DNA of 21,224 nt from Oppiella nova (Eukaryota; Arthropoda; Arachnida; Sarcoptiformes; Oppiidae): positions 1-21,224 of the forward strand of contig CAJPVJ010000712.1 in assembly GCA_905397405.1 (NCBI GenBank), in the 5' to 3' direction. A program made the position numbers and the translations under genes. The notes beneath the pieces are model-generated. The model ran no database searches. It was not told the origin of the DNA and was given only the letters and a program-made list of their open reading frames with translations. Below are positions 1-7,537 of this stretch, piece by piece (positions within the stretch are counted from its first letter, which is position 1; the number at the start of each line of letters is the position of its first letter).

Positions 1-1
1 T

Positions 2-1048
2 TTGTTGAAAAATTCAGTAGTTAAAATGGTGTTAGGTGTTGTTGCTACTGGAAGTTTTGCGATTGCGTTTGGCCAAGAGAAAATTTTTCAGTTACTGCCG
101 TTTACCCAAAGTGGTGCAAACAATGCTGCGTGTTTAAATCAGTTCTATCGAGAGCAACCACCTGTTTTAATCAAAGAAAGTTTAAAGAAAAACAGTTATC
201 CCTTATGTTTTAACGGGTTTAATGTAATGTATTCGGGTGTTTCAAAAACACCGTTATGGACAGCAGAATATTTATCTCCACAGCGCTTAAGTCAAAAGAT
301 TAAGCGTGAAGATAATTTTCATGAAGAGCCACGTGTAAACGCTACACATCGTGCATTATTATCGGATTATCGTGGTTCAGGCTATGACCGTGGTCATATG
401 TCACCCAATGCCGATATGCCCAACAAAGAATCACAGTTCGACAGCTTTTCTTTGGCCAATATGGTGCCGCAAGCTGCTAAAAATAACCAACAAGTTTGGC
501 GTGAGTTAGAAGAAGCAACCCGCGCGATTGTGACCAAGCAAAAGAAAGATGTCTATGTGGTCACTGGCCCAGTCTTTTCTGGCAAAAAACTAAAAACCAT
601 TGGAAAGGGTGTGATTGTTCCAACCGCAATCTATAAAGCGATTTACTTGCCTAAACACGGGATCATTGGTGCGTACTATGCGCCAAATAATGATTCACTT
701 CAGGTTAAAGTGGTCAGCGTATGCTATCTAGAAGAACAGTTGGGAATGAATTTATTTCCGCAACTGACCGAAGAACAAAAGCGCAATACGTATAAATTGC
801 CTTTGAACGCAAAGCAGGTCAAGGTCAATAAAGAAATTGAATACTCACATTGGGATGCGGAAAGTCAATGTGCAGAAGAGGTCAGTCAGGATAAAATCAG
901 CGCACTGCAAAAGCAGTTCCAACCCAAAAGTAGTTCAACCGCTACATCGGATATGCAATTGCCGAAAGTCGATCCTGAAACCAAAGATGCTTTGGTGAAA
1001 CAATTGGTCGAAGCGTTGTTGCAATATATTTTACAAATTTTGAAATAA
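2..1048 (+). CDS. Secreted DNA/RNA non-specific endonuclease (5' end at window edge)
   Basis: This is a ββα-metal nuclease of the Serratia nuclease/NUC1 family, expected to hydrolyse DNA and RNA outside the cytoplasm. The translation opens with a short basic stretch and a hydrophobic run (residues 8-24, ending AFGQ) that looks like a Sec signal peptide. The DRGH signature is at residues 129-132, so His132 is the likely general base. NNQQVWRELE follows at 161-170; by family alignment Asn162 would be the metal ligand and Glu170 the conserved acid. The last 50 residues are a Gln/Ser-rich tail and a hydrophobic end outside the catalytic fold. The first usable codon is a TTG at the very edge of the window, so the true start may lie just upstream. 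The family call is strong; substrate and physiological role (nutrient scavenging, DNA turnover) are inference. The next gene follows after 79 bp. Confidence 0.85.
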   Translation: MLKNSVVKMVLGVVATGSFAIAFGQEKIFQLLPFTQSGANNAACLNQFYREQPPVLIKESLKKNSYPLCFNGFNVMYSGVSKTPLWTAEYLSPQRLSQKIKREDNFHEEPRVNATHRALLSDYRGSGYDRGHMSPNADMPNKESQFDSFSLANMVPQAAKNNQQVWRELEEATRAIVTKQKKDVYVVTGPVFSGKKLKTIGKGVIVPTAIYKAIYLPKHGIIGAYYAPNNDSLQVKVVSVCYLEEQLGMNLFPQLTEEQKRNTYKLPLNAKQVKVNKEIEYSHWDAESQCAEEVSQDKISALQKQFQPKSSSTATSDMQLPKVDPETKDALVKQLVEALLQYILQILK

Positions 1049-1127
1049 TTCAGCACTGATGGTGCAGTATCTTTTGAGAATCTATTTATACTGTAAATAA
1101 GATCGAAAAAAATTGAGAAAATTAAAA

Positions 1128-1373
1128 ATGTTTAAACCGTTTGAGAATGGCACCGAATCACATTCAATTCATGATTTAACCTTAGAAAATCAAACTGATT
1201 GTGTCAGTATTTATGGCAATTTACAGATCACCAAAGATCAAGCTGGCTTAAAAGCGGCTAAGCTTTTACAGAGCTATCTCAATGAAGTTGTGGCAAGTTT
1301 AGAGAAGCAAAGTGATCTACCAGAACAGCTTGCGCGTCAAAGCGAAGGTGAAATAGAGAATCCATTTCTTTAA
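1128..1373 (+). CDS. Small protein of unknown function (81 aa)
   Basis: I do not recognise this protein. It is acidic and has no signal peptide or membrane segment. The middle (about residues 35-65) is predicted helical: it contains TKDQAGLKAAKLL and runs into an SYLNEVVASLEKQ helix. The C-terminus is short and polar. An in-frame TTG at 1113 would add five residues, but the ATG at 1128 is preferred because a GAGAAA purine stretch (1116-1121) sits about six bases upstream of it. A possible promoter is TTGAGA (1074-1079) with TAAGAT (1098-1103), 18 bp apart. The gene ends before a bidirectional terminator shared with aqpZ. It lies on the same strand as the nuclease, but nothing in the sequence ties it to that function. 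Confidence 0.6.
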   Translation: MFKPFENGTESHSIHDLTLENQTDCVSIYGNLQITKDQAGLKAAKLLQSYLNEVVASLEKQSDLPEQLARQSEGEIENPFL

Positions 1374-1438
1374 AGGCCATATTTATTTTTAAGCCATTTT
1401 TGAATTAGTTATGTTCTAATTCATTGGTTTATATGTGT

Positions 1439-1466
1439 AAAAAAACCTACCGAAGCAGGTTTTTTA
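1439..1466. terminator. Bidirectional rho-independent terminator between the small gene and aqpZ
   Basis: The left arm AAAAACCT (1441-1448) is complementary to AGGTTTTT (1457-1465 region) around a short GC-containing loop. The A-run on one side and T-run on the other make it usable from both strands. It sits between convergent genes. Confidence 0.85.
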
Positions 1467-1480
1467 CATTGAAAATCTAT

Positions 1481-2173
1481 TTAGGATTGAGGCTCATTAC
1501 CCACAACCTTATAAATCAATGCTCCAATGATTGCACCGACAATTGGCGCCACCCAGAATAACCATAATTGACTCAATGCTGCTGTTTCAGCAAATAAAGC
1601 CACAGCAGTACTTCGTGCTGGATTAACTGAAGTATTGGTAACGGGGATACTAATTAAGTGAATCAAAGTAAGTGCTAAACCGATGGCAATCGGGGCAAAG
1701 CCAGCAGGTGCACGTTTATCTGTTGAACCGAGAATAATAATTAAGAAAAAGGCGGTTAATACGATTTCAATTAACAATGCAGAGACTAAAGAATATTTGC
1801 CAGGGGATAAATCACCAAAGCCATTGCTGGCGAATCCACCAGTTCCTGTGAATCCCGCCTGACCTTGTACGATTAAATACAAAACAAATGCGGCCAAAAT
1901 ACCACCGATGACTTGAGCAATAATATAAGGGGCTAAGTCTTTGGCATTAAAACGACCACCTACCCATAAACCCACACTGACCGCAGGGTTAAAATGCCCG
2001 CCTGAGATATGCCCTAAAGCAAAAGCGCCTGTGAGTACGGTTAAACCGAATGCCAGTGCAACACCAGCAAAACCGATGCCCAGTTCTGGAAAAGCAGCGG
2101 CAAATATTGCGCTACCACATCCTCCAAACACCAGCCAAAAGGTTCCGATAAATTCTGCGAGATATTTATTCAT
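1481..2173 (-). CDS. aqpZ: Aquaporin Z, water channel
   Basis: This is an inner-membrane MIP-family channel that passes water. Its 230 residues match bacterial AqpZ in length. Both pore NPA motifs are intact: [10 protein letters not shown] (Asn62-Pro63-Ala64) and TSVNPARS (Asn184-Pro185-Ala186). The selectivity-filter residues expected for a water-specific rather than glycerol pore are all visible: Phe42, His172, Thr181 and Arg187. Six hydrophobic helices plus the two half-helices can be traced. The start is the ATG at 2173, preceded on its own strand by GGAATC. The gene is a single transcription unit: it ends at the bidirectional terminator on one side, and an AT-rich spacer with a long inverted repeat (2208-2240) lies upstream. 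Identification is near certain. Physiological cues such as osmolarity cannot be read from the sequence. Confidence 0.96.
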   Translation of the reverse strand: MNKYLAEFIGTFWLVFGGCGSAIFAAAFPELGIGFAGVALAFGLTVLTGAFALGHISGGHFNPAVSVGLWVGGRFNAKDLAPYIIAQVIGGILAAFVLYLIVQGQAGFTGTGGFASNGFGDLSPGKYSLVSALLIEIVLTAFFLIIILGSTDKRAPAGFAPIAIGLALTLIHLISIPVTNTSVNPARSTAVALFAETAALSQLWLFWVAPIVGAIIGALIYKVVGNEPQS

Positions 2174-2207
2174 ATTGATTCCTAAATTATTTTTTTGAAC
2201 GGAATGG

Positions 2208-2240
2208 GGTTATATGACTATTTTTAGATAGTTGATAACC
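2208..2240. repeat. Long interrupted inverted repeat upstream of aqpZ
   Basis: GGTTAT (2208-2213) pairs with ATAACC (2235-2240), and inside it ACTAT (2217-2221) pairs with ATAGT (2228-2232). The arms are separated by ATG on one side and TG on the other, with a six-base loop (2222-2227). It starts 35 bp upstream of the aqpZ start codon, so it is either an operator or a hairpin in the aqpZ leader. The rest of the 275-bp spacer to the AraC gene is very AT-rich, and I see no gene or clear terminator in it. Confidence 0.6.
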
Positions 2241-2448
2241 GTGGGGTGGATACAACTTTTATTTTCTGTATAAAGATAATAGTCTAAAAATATGAAAATA
2301 AAATCACAAATAAAAAATATTCATATCAATATCGGCTAATGTTCTGATTTTATTTTAAAAAATTATATTTTACAGCTATTTAATGCTAAACAAATGAGTG
2401 GTGATAATGGTGAAACATGCTGTTTTTATCTATAAATTTAATACACAA

Positions 2449-3456
2449 TTACTTAAACTCTCGATGCTGAAGACGCCATTGTTGCGGTGTTAAGCCTGTC
2501 CATTGTTTAAAAGCACGTTGGAAAGCACTTTGTTCTGAGTAACTGAGAAGCAGGGCAATTTCATGCAGACCTAGATGAGGATCTTGCAGATATTGAAAGG
2601 CCAATAATTGGCGGACATCTTGAACACGTTGTTGATAAGTGGTGTTCTGACTTTGTAGATGACGTTGTAACTGGCGTATCGACATATTCAGTTGTTTGGC
2701 AATCGCTTCGATTTGATAATTGTTTTTTTGTAATCCCAATAAAATACTTTGTTGTAAGCGCTCATCTAACTGGGTGGCATTGGGTAAGCTTTCAAGCAAG
2801 GCCTGTGCTTGTTGCATCAGTAGTTTTTGCAGGGTTTGATCACTGCGTTTAAAGGAAATCGCAAGTGCGCTGATGGGAAAGATCAGTTCGACTTTTTCTT
2901 GCTGAAAGAGCACAGGACACTTAAAGAATGCTTGATACAGCATGCTGTTTTTAGGTTGAGGATGAATAAAATTAACCTGATACAGCGTTATATCATCGGA
3001 TATAAATTGTCTTAAAAACTGAATCACCACGGCCATCGCAATTTCATCAGTAATTTGAGTGGTTAAATGGGTGGGTAGATTTTCCCAACGTACCGAGATG
3101 TGCTGTTCATCATAATATTCAACTTTCAGCGGGCTTCCATCATAAATCAATCGATGAAAATCATGGTAGCGGGTGAGTGCCTCTCCAAGCGTGTCACAAG
3201 ATTGTGCAATATAGGCAATGATACCAATATGTTTGGGTTGTACATATTTAGAGATGTCTAGACCCAAAGCTGGGCTTTGTACTTGTGATTGAATGTCATC
3301 CAAGATTTCACGCCAAACGGTATAGTCAAAGCGTTCAACATTTTGAATCTGTTGTAGTTTGGATGAGATCTTTAGACTTTTAGCTTCACTAAAAGTATAG
3401 AGTAATTGTCCAAGCCCGCCATATATCGAGCCCGCATAGTCCTTTAATTGCATCAT
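2449..3456 (-). CDS. AraC-family transcriptional regulator with N-terminal arabinose-binding-type sensor domain
   Basis: This is a 335-residue one-component regulator. Residues about 20-205 resemble the AraC-type arabinose-binding/dimerisation domain found in the OruR/ArgR-like branch. Residues 240-335 form the AraC/XylS DNA-binding domain with two helix-turn-helix units: IEAIAKQLNMSIRQLQRHL (249-267), and a second around 298-318. The closing segment AFQRAFKQWTGLTPQQWR matches the family's conserved end. Two ATGs in tandem (3456 and 3453) could serve as start; no strong Shine-Dalgarno sequence separates them. It is divergent from the hydroxylase gene with 152 bp between the starts. That spacer contains repeated TGTC elements and a minus-strand TATAAT (3508-3503). 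Regulation of the divergent gene, and of itself, is inferred from this arrangement. The effector is unknown. Confidence 0.9.
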   Translation of the reverse strand: MMQLKDYAGSIYGGLGQLLYTFSEAKSLKISSKLQQIQNVERFDYTVWREILDDIQSQVQSPALGLDISKYVQPKHIGIIAYIAQSCDTLGEALTRYHDFHRLIYDGSPLKVEYYDEQHISVRWENLPTHLTTQITDEIAMAVVIQFLRQFISDDITLYQVNFIHPQPKNSMLYQAFFKCPVLFQQEKVELIFPISALAISFKRSDQTLQKLLMQQAQALLESLPNATQLDERLQQSILLGLQKNNYQIEAIAKQLNMSIRQLQRHLQSQNTTYQQRVQDVRQLLAFQYLQDPHLGLHEIALLLSYSEQSAFQRAFKQWTGLTPQQWRLQHREFK

Positions 3457-3519
3457 TTACACATCTTGTTATTGTGTGATCTACGTCAGCTGTAGTTTAA
3501 ACATTATACTATTTTAGTT

Positions 3520-3584
3520 TGTCGTAATTTGTCAATGAAAATACTTTTTGATGTCAATACCTATTTCCCAGCATGTTTTATATT
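3520..3584 (+). promoter_or_regulatory. Phased TGTC repeats and candidate activated promoter for the hydroxylase gene
   Basis: TGTC elements start at 3520 (TGTCGTAAT), 3530 (TGTCAAT) and 3552 (TGTCAAT). The spacings are 10 and 22 bp, that is about one and two helical turns. A TATATT -10-like box is at 3579-3584. The position where its -35 should be (about 3556-3561) is a poor hexamer overlapped by the third repeat. This is the usual layout of an AraC-type activated promoter. The repeats and spacing are seen directly; binding by the neighbouring regulator is inference. Confidence 0.5.
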
Positions 3585-3608
3585 CACAATAAGCAAGAGG
3601 GATTGATT

Positions 3609-4247
3609 ATGTTAAAAGGTTTTTTAGTCGGATTGGTCGTCGCAAATGGTTTTGAATGGGTTGCGCATAACTATATTTTACATGGTCAACATCGCCCAGG
3701 GAAACCACGTTTCAGTCCAGTGCCGCGCAGTATGAAATCGCATTGGGAACACCATCGTGAAGTGCGTAAACAAGATTTTCATGATGATGGCTATGTAGAA
3801 GGGATTTCAAATTGGCGGACCAAAAATGAAATCGTTTCTTTGGCGGTGGTTGCTGGTGCGGCAAGTCTGATTTTCTACCCGATTTCGAAAGGAATGGTTG
3901 CTGCATCGCTTTATAGTGCGTGTAATTATTATTATATCCATCGCCGTGCACATTTAGAGCCAGATTGGGCGATGAAGAAAATTCCTTGGCATTATGATCA
4001 CCACATGAACTCAAACCAAGATGCCAATTGGTGTGTCACTAAGCCTTGGTTTGATTATCTGATGGGAACACGGGTGATTTCTTCTGCGGATCTGCAAGAG
4101 CAGAATCCTTTAGGTGTGAAATTGCCTCAGCCAATCGCAAACTGGTTATCATCCAGCATAGAAAAATATTTTCCAGCCAAATGGGTAGAGAAAAAACCGC
4201 TATTGGTTGAGGAAAATACGCAAAAGCTCAACGATTCTGTGGCCTAA
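3609..4247 (+). CDS. Fatty acid hydroxylase/sterol desaturase superfamily membrane protein
   Basis: This is a di-iron integral-membrane oxygenase-like protein of 212 residues. The histidine clusters of the superfamily are present in order: HNYILH (20-25), HWEHH (45-49), HRRAH (111-115) and HYDHH (128-132). The family-typical WFDYLMGT follows at 147-154. A hydrophobic segment spans residues 76-92, and the N-terminus (3-18) is also hydrophobic. An earlier in-frame ATG at 3573 would add 12 residues. I chose 3609 because AAGAGGGA (3596-3603) is well spaced from it, and because the TATATT promoter box lies downstream of 3573. The substrate cannot be told: relatives act on fatty acyl chains, sterols or carotenoids. 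Location opposite an AraC regulator suggests inducible expression. Confidence 0.8.
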   Translation: MLKGFLVGLVVANGFEWVAHNYILHGQHRPGKPRFSPVPRSMKSHWEHHREVRKQDFHDDGYVEGISNWRTKNEIVSLAVVAGAASLIFYPISKGMVAASLYSACNYYYIHRRAHLEPDWAMKKIPWHYDHHMNSNQDANWCVTKPWFDYLMGTRVISSADLQEQNPLGVKLPQPIANWLSSSIEKYFPAKWVEKKPLLVEENTQKLNDSVA

Positions 4248-4439
4248 TTGGGTTTCGTGAATTTTATTACATCTACTGAACTGTTTAAAACTTTAGTGAA
4301 ATGAACTGGATGCGTAGTGTGAAAGCTTGAATTTATCGTGATTGGTCAGCGTTTTCGGTATCTTTGGTCAATATTAAGTCATGCCATCGATGTATATTGA
4401 TTGCACAGCATGTACCCACTGCCGTGTTTTAAGTTTTAT

Positions 4440-4464
4440 AGGAGTCTCCAAGACTCCTTTTTTT
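4440..4464 (+). terminator. Rho-independent terminator
   Basis: AGGAGTC (4440-4446) pairs perfectly with GACTCCT (4452-4458) over a five-base loop and is followed by a run of T. It would end transcripts coming from the hydroxylase gene, or from an unannotated short RNA that starts closer. Confidence 0.85.
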
Positions 4465-4542
4465 ATACGTGGGAAAAGTAAATATATATAAGATTAAATT
4501 TATAAGCTCATGTGATCGCGTCATCTTGTACGATGGAGCAAT

Positions 4543-4570
4543 AAAAAAATCCCCTGACGGGGATTTTTTA
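4543..4570. terminator. Bidirectional rho-independent terminator for argH-yggX
   Basis: The arm AAAAAATCCCC pairs perfectly with GGGGATTTTTT around a TGAC loop, with A and T runs on opposite sides. On the minus strand it lies about 55 bp beyond the yggX stop codon and is the natural end of that transcript. Confidence 0.9.
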
Positions 4571-4591
4571 GATGTGCATAAGATGCACATC
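4571..4591. repeat. Perfect 9-bp hairpin abutting the yggX terminator
   Basis: GATGTGCAT (4571-4579) and ATGCACATC (4583-4591) are exact inverted copies separated by three bases. On the yggX strand this hairpin precedes the terminator directly, so the mRNA would end in two stacked stems. Confidence 0.75.
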
Positions 4592-4625
4592 ACTTTTGGA
4601 TTTTTGCTTTGCGAGGCTGTGGACA

Positions 4626-4895
4626 TTACTCAGGCTTTAAGCCTTCCGCCATTTCCAATGATTGATCATTATCCAAAAATTTTTCACGCTGTTCTTCTAA
4701 AAACTTTTTTGCATCTGGTTCAAACACGTTTAAACGTTTTTCATTGATTAACGTGGTTTGGTGTTTTAACCATTCTTGCCAAGCTTGTTTAGACACTGTG
4801 TCAAATAACACTTGACCCTTTGGACCTGGAAAGGGTGCAAAGTCTAAACCTTCTAACTCTTTTTGATATTTACGGCAAAATACTTGTCGAGTCAT
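4626..4895 (-). CDS. yggX: YggX family Fe(II)-trafficking/oxidative damage protection protein
   Basis: This small cytoplasmic protein (89 aa, the usual family length) is linked in enterics to protection of iron-sulfur clusters from oxidants. The N-terminus [10 protein letters not shown] carries the conserved Cys7. The block [15 protein letters not shown], the [18 protein letters not shown] helix and a C-terminal acidic segment all match the family. It sits 11 bp downstream of argH; its Shine-Dalgarno AAGGAG overlaps the argH stop region, so the two are most likely co-transcribed and translationally coupled. The transcript ends at the terminator at 4543-4570. The family assignment is secure. 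The biochemical role is known only from relatives. Confidence 0.95.
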   Translation of the reverse strand: MTRQVFCRKYQKELEGLDFAPFPGPKGQVLFDTVSKQAWQEWLKHQTTLINEKRLNVFEPDAKKFLEEQREKFLDNDQSLEMAEGLKPE

Positions 4896-4906
4896 ATCAA
4901 AACTCC

Positions 4907-6337
4907 TTATGCATAAAGTTTTTCTAAACGGATATAAGCGCGTTCAATGGCAGCAGCAACCTGTGCAGGCGCAGTACCACCAATATGATTACGTGCATTG
5001 ACAGATGCTTCAAGGGTTAAAGCTTTTTCAAACACATCTGCTTGAATTAAATCTGAGAATTGTTGTAATTGCTCAAGGCTTAACTCAGAAAGATCTTTCG
5101 ATTCTTGCACACCTAAAGCCACGGCTTTACCTACGATTTCATGTGCATCACGGAAAGCAACGCCATTTTTTACAAGGTAATCAGCCAAGTCTGTTGCGGT
5201 AGAGAAACCACGTAGCGCCGCTTCACGCATGATTTCAATATTTGGTACAAGTGCAGGAATCATATCTGCAAAAGCCATCAATGAACCACGCACTGTATCA
5301 ATCGCATCAAACAAAGGTTCTTTGTCTTCTTGGTTGTCTTTGTTATAGGCCAAAGGTTGACCCTTCATGAGGGTGAGCAGACTCATTAAGTCGCCATAGA
5401 CACGGCCAGTTTTACCACGAATTAGTTCAGGAACATCTGGGTTTTTCTTTTGAGGCATGATCGATGAGCCAGTACAGAAACGGTCAGGAATATTCACAAA
5501 CTTAAATTGTGCAGAAGTCCAAAGAATCATTTCTTCTGACATACGTGATAAATGCATCATGATTAAAGATGCAGCAGCATTGAACTCAATTGCAAAGTCA
5601 CGGTCAGATACTGCATCTAAAGAATTTTCAGCAACGGCTTCAAAGTTTAACAATTCTGCAGTATAAGCACGATCAATAGGATAGGTTGTTCCAGCAAGCG
5701 CAGCAGAACCTAAAGGCATACGGTTGACACGTTTACGGCAGTCGATTAAACGCTCAGAGTCACGCACCAACATTTCAAACCACGCCATCAAATGATGACC
5801 AAAAGTCACAGGTTGCGCAGTCTGTAAATGGGTAAAGCCTGGCATGATGGTGTCAGTATTCTTCGCTGCTAAGCCCAAGATGCCTTTTTGTAATTTTTCC
5901 AGTAAAGTCAAAATCGCATCAATTTCGTCACGTACATATAAACGGATGTCTGTGGCAACTTGGTCATTACGGCTACGACCGGTATGCAATTTTTTACCTG
6001 CAATCCCGATACGCTGAGTTAAACGAGATTCGATATTCATGTGCACATCTTCTAAATCAATGCGCCATTCAAATTGACCTGCTTCAATTTCAGCTTTAAT
6101 TGTGTTTAAACCATTGATAATGTCATCACGTTCTTGTTCTGTAAGGACACCAACTTTTGCTAACATAGTCGCATGTGCGATCGAGCCAGCAATATCTTGT
6201 TTATAAAAGCGTTGGTCAAATTGAACTGATGCAGTAAATTCAGCAACAAAGGCATCAGTAGCTTCAGAGAAACGACCGCCCCACATGCCTGAAGTTTGGG
6301 CTTGTGACGGATTAGAGGAATTAGAAGATGTGGTCAT
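4907..6337 (-). CDS. argH: Argininosuccinate lyase
   Basis: ArgH cleaves argininosuccinate to arginine and fumarate, the last step of arginine biosynthesis, as a cytoplasmic homotetramer of the fumarase/aspartase superfamily. The superfamily signature [12 protein letters not shown] is at residues 290-301 and contains the catalytic serine. The general-acid histidine region [10 protein letters not shown] is at 167-176 (His170), and [13 protein letters not shown] at 118-130 is the substrate loop. The first 17 residues are a Ser/Asn-rich extension before the conserved MWGGRF. A start at that Met18 (6286) is therefore conceivable, but the ATG at 6337 is retained. The gene is first in the argH-yggX unit and lies head-to-head with algZ. 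Confidence 0.97.
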   Translation of the reverse strand: MTTSSNSSNPSQAQTSGMWGGRFSEATDAFVAEFTASVQFDQRFYKQDIAGSIAHATMLAKVGVLTEQERDDIINGLNTIKAEIEAGQFEWRIDLEDVHMNIESRLTQRIGIAGKKLHTGRSRNDQVATDIRLYVRDEIDAILTLLEKLQKGILGLAAKNTDTIMPGFTHLQTAQPVTFGHHLMAWFEMLVRDSERLIDCRKRVNRMPLGSAALAGTTYPIDRAYTAELLNFEAVAENSLDAVSDRDFAIEFNAAASLIMMHLSRMSEEMILWTSAQFKFVNIPDRFCTGSSIMPQKKNPDVPELIRGKTGRVYGDLMSLLTLMKGQPLAYNKDNQEDKEPLFDAIDTVRGSLMAFADMIPALVPNIEIMREAALRGFSTATDLADYLVKNGVAFRDAHEIVGKAVALGVQESKDLSELSLEQLQQFSDLIQADVFEKALTLEASVNARNHIGGTAPAQVAAAIERAYIRLEKLYA

Positions 6338-6375
6338 ATCGGCTCAGTAGGAAAAAAAGCAGTAGAACTAAACGC

Positions 6376-6405
6376 AGTATAACAAATTCAGCCTCACTTG
6401 CCGAA
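6376..6405 (-). promoter_or_regulatory. Candidate argH promoter
   Basis: On the minus strand TATACT (6381-6376) is a good -10 box about 39 bp from the argH start codon. The best -35 at 18 bp spacing is TTCGGC (6405-6400), which is weak. The same bases read TATAAC on the plus strand, so the two divergent promoters may overlap. Confidence 0.35.
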
Positions 6406-6471
6406 GTAAAGCGCAATCATTCATCAATAAAATCTGGGCGCGGTTTTTATCAGTCTTATTTTTTTAGCAAA

Positions 6472-7488
6472 ATGGGGCATCGCAAGTATTTATTCGAATT
6501 ATTTATCTCTAGTAATGTGTTGGCTTTTTTATTGGCATTGGCCGAAGCACAATCATGGGGCAATTTAAATCTTTGGCATGTTTTAGAATATATTTTATAT
6601 ATTAATTGGATATTATTGGCCTTTGCGGCTTTTCAGGATGTATTTGAAAAACGACTATCGCAGTATACCTATTTATCTATTTCAATATTCAGTTTTATCC
6701 TTTTACAGGCGATTGTGCTGTGTACAACACTGGTTTTAAATATTATTCATTATTGGGGAACGCATTTTTCTTTACAAAATATTTCCATCCAAGACATTTC
6801 GCATAATCTTATTTTGCATGTCAGCTATGGGGTATTACTGGGCGCATTTTGTTTACGCTACTTGTATATCCGTGAACAAGCAGTATTGCAGCAAAACAGT
6901 GAATTGAATGCGCGTATTCAGGCCATGCAAGCACGTATTCATCCACATTTTTTATTTAATAGTTTAAATAGCGTGGTGAGTTTAATTGCGATTGATCCTG
7001 ATAAAGCTGAACAAATGCTGATAGATTTATCCAAATTGTTTAGAGCCAGTTTTCAAGAATTAAAGCTCGTGACCTTAAAAGAAGAAATACAGTTATCTCA
7101 ACAATATATTGCAATAGAGCAAATTCGTTTGGGAGATCGTTTAAATGTGGAATGGAATATTCAACAACCGCTGTTATTAGATCAGGTCAAAATTCCCTTA
7201 TTAACCTTACAACCTTTAATTGAAAACAGTATTTTTCATGGGGTTGAACAAAAGATTATCGATGCCAAGATCGGCATACTGGTTGAAATATTGCAAAATC
7301 AAGTCAACATAGTCATTACCAACCCATTTTTACAAGATAGAATAAAAGTACGAGAAGGGCATGGAATTGCTTTAGAAAATGTAAAACAGCGTCTAAAAGC
7401 ACATTTTGGCGATTCTGTTTATTTTCGGAATTATGCAGGGAATGGATTATTTACAATGGTAATCCAATATCAGTATAAAAATAGATGA
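6472..7488 (+). CDS. algZ: AlgZ/FimS-type membrane sensor histidine kinase
   Basis: This LytS/AlgZ-type kinase partners the AlgR-like regulator downstream. With the start at 6472 it has 338 residues. Four hydrophobic segments come first (about 8-25, 37-57, 65-92, 112-133), then a short coiled linker. The His-kinase box RIHPHFLFNSLNS follows, with His159 in PHFLFN the expected phosphorylation site. The ATP-binding N-box PLIENSIFHG has Asn252, and the G-box GHGIALENVKQRL is near 296-308. The frame stays open back to an ATG at 6328, which would overlap the argH start by 10 bp on the other strand. There is no in-frame ATG, GTG or TTG between 6328 and 6472, so the start is uncertain. In pseudomonads the pair controls alginate, type IV pili and virulence; the output here is unknown. 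Confidence 0.9.
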   Translation: MGHRKYLFELFISSNVLAFLLALAEAQSWGNLNLWHVLEYILYINWILLAFAAFQDVFEKRLSQYTYLSISIFSFILLQAIVLCTTLVLNIIHYWGTHFSLQNISIQDISHNLILHVSYGVLLGAFCLRYLYIREQAVLQQNSELNARIQAMQARIHPHFLFNSLNSVVSLIAIDPDKAEQMLIDLSKLFRASFQELKLVTLKEEIQLSQQYIAIEQIRLGDRLNVEWNIQQPLLLDQVKIPLLTLQPLIENSIFHGVEQKIIDAKIGILVEILQNQVNIVITNPFLQDRIKVREGHGIALENVKQRLKAHFGDSVYFRNYAGNGLFTMVIQYQYKNR

Positions 7489-7537
7489 TTGGGAAATTCA
7501 TTAAAATAAAGACGATATATTTGGGTAAGGAGGAGCA

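Larger units (their letters stand above)
4248..4625. other. Gene-poor convergent spacer
   Basis: This 378-bp stretch lies between the hydroxylase gene and yggX. I see no convincing protein gene in it. It holds a plus-strand terminator (4440-4464), a bidirectional terminator (4543-4570) and an adjoining perfect hairpin (4571-4591). About 190 bp of AT-rich sequence separate the hydroxylase stop codon from the first terminator, which leaves room for a long 3' untranslated region or a small RNA. A TTGGTCA word occurs twice there (about 4341 and 4364). Confidence 0.7.

Noticed and set aside
1941-2198. Open frame antisense to aqpZ
   Set aside because: It is a proline/lysine-rich shadow of the aquaporin coding strand and has no initiation signals.
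4469-4747. Open frame on the plus strand across the terminators and antisense to yggX
   Set aside because: It runs through a strong terminator and into the opposite strand of the well-supported yggX gene, with no ribosome site and no recognisable protein features.
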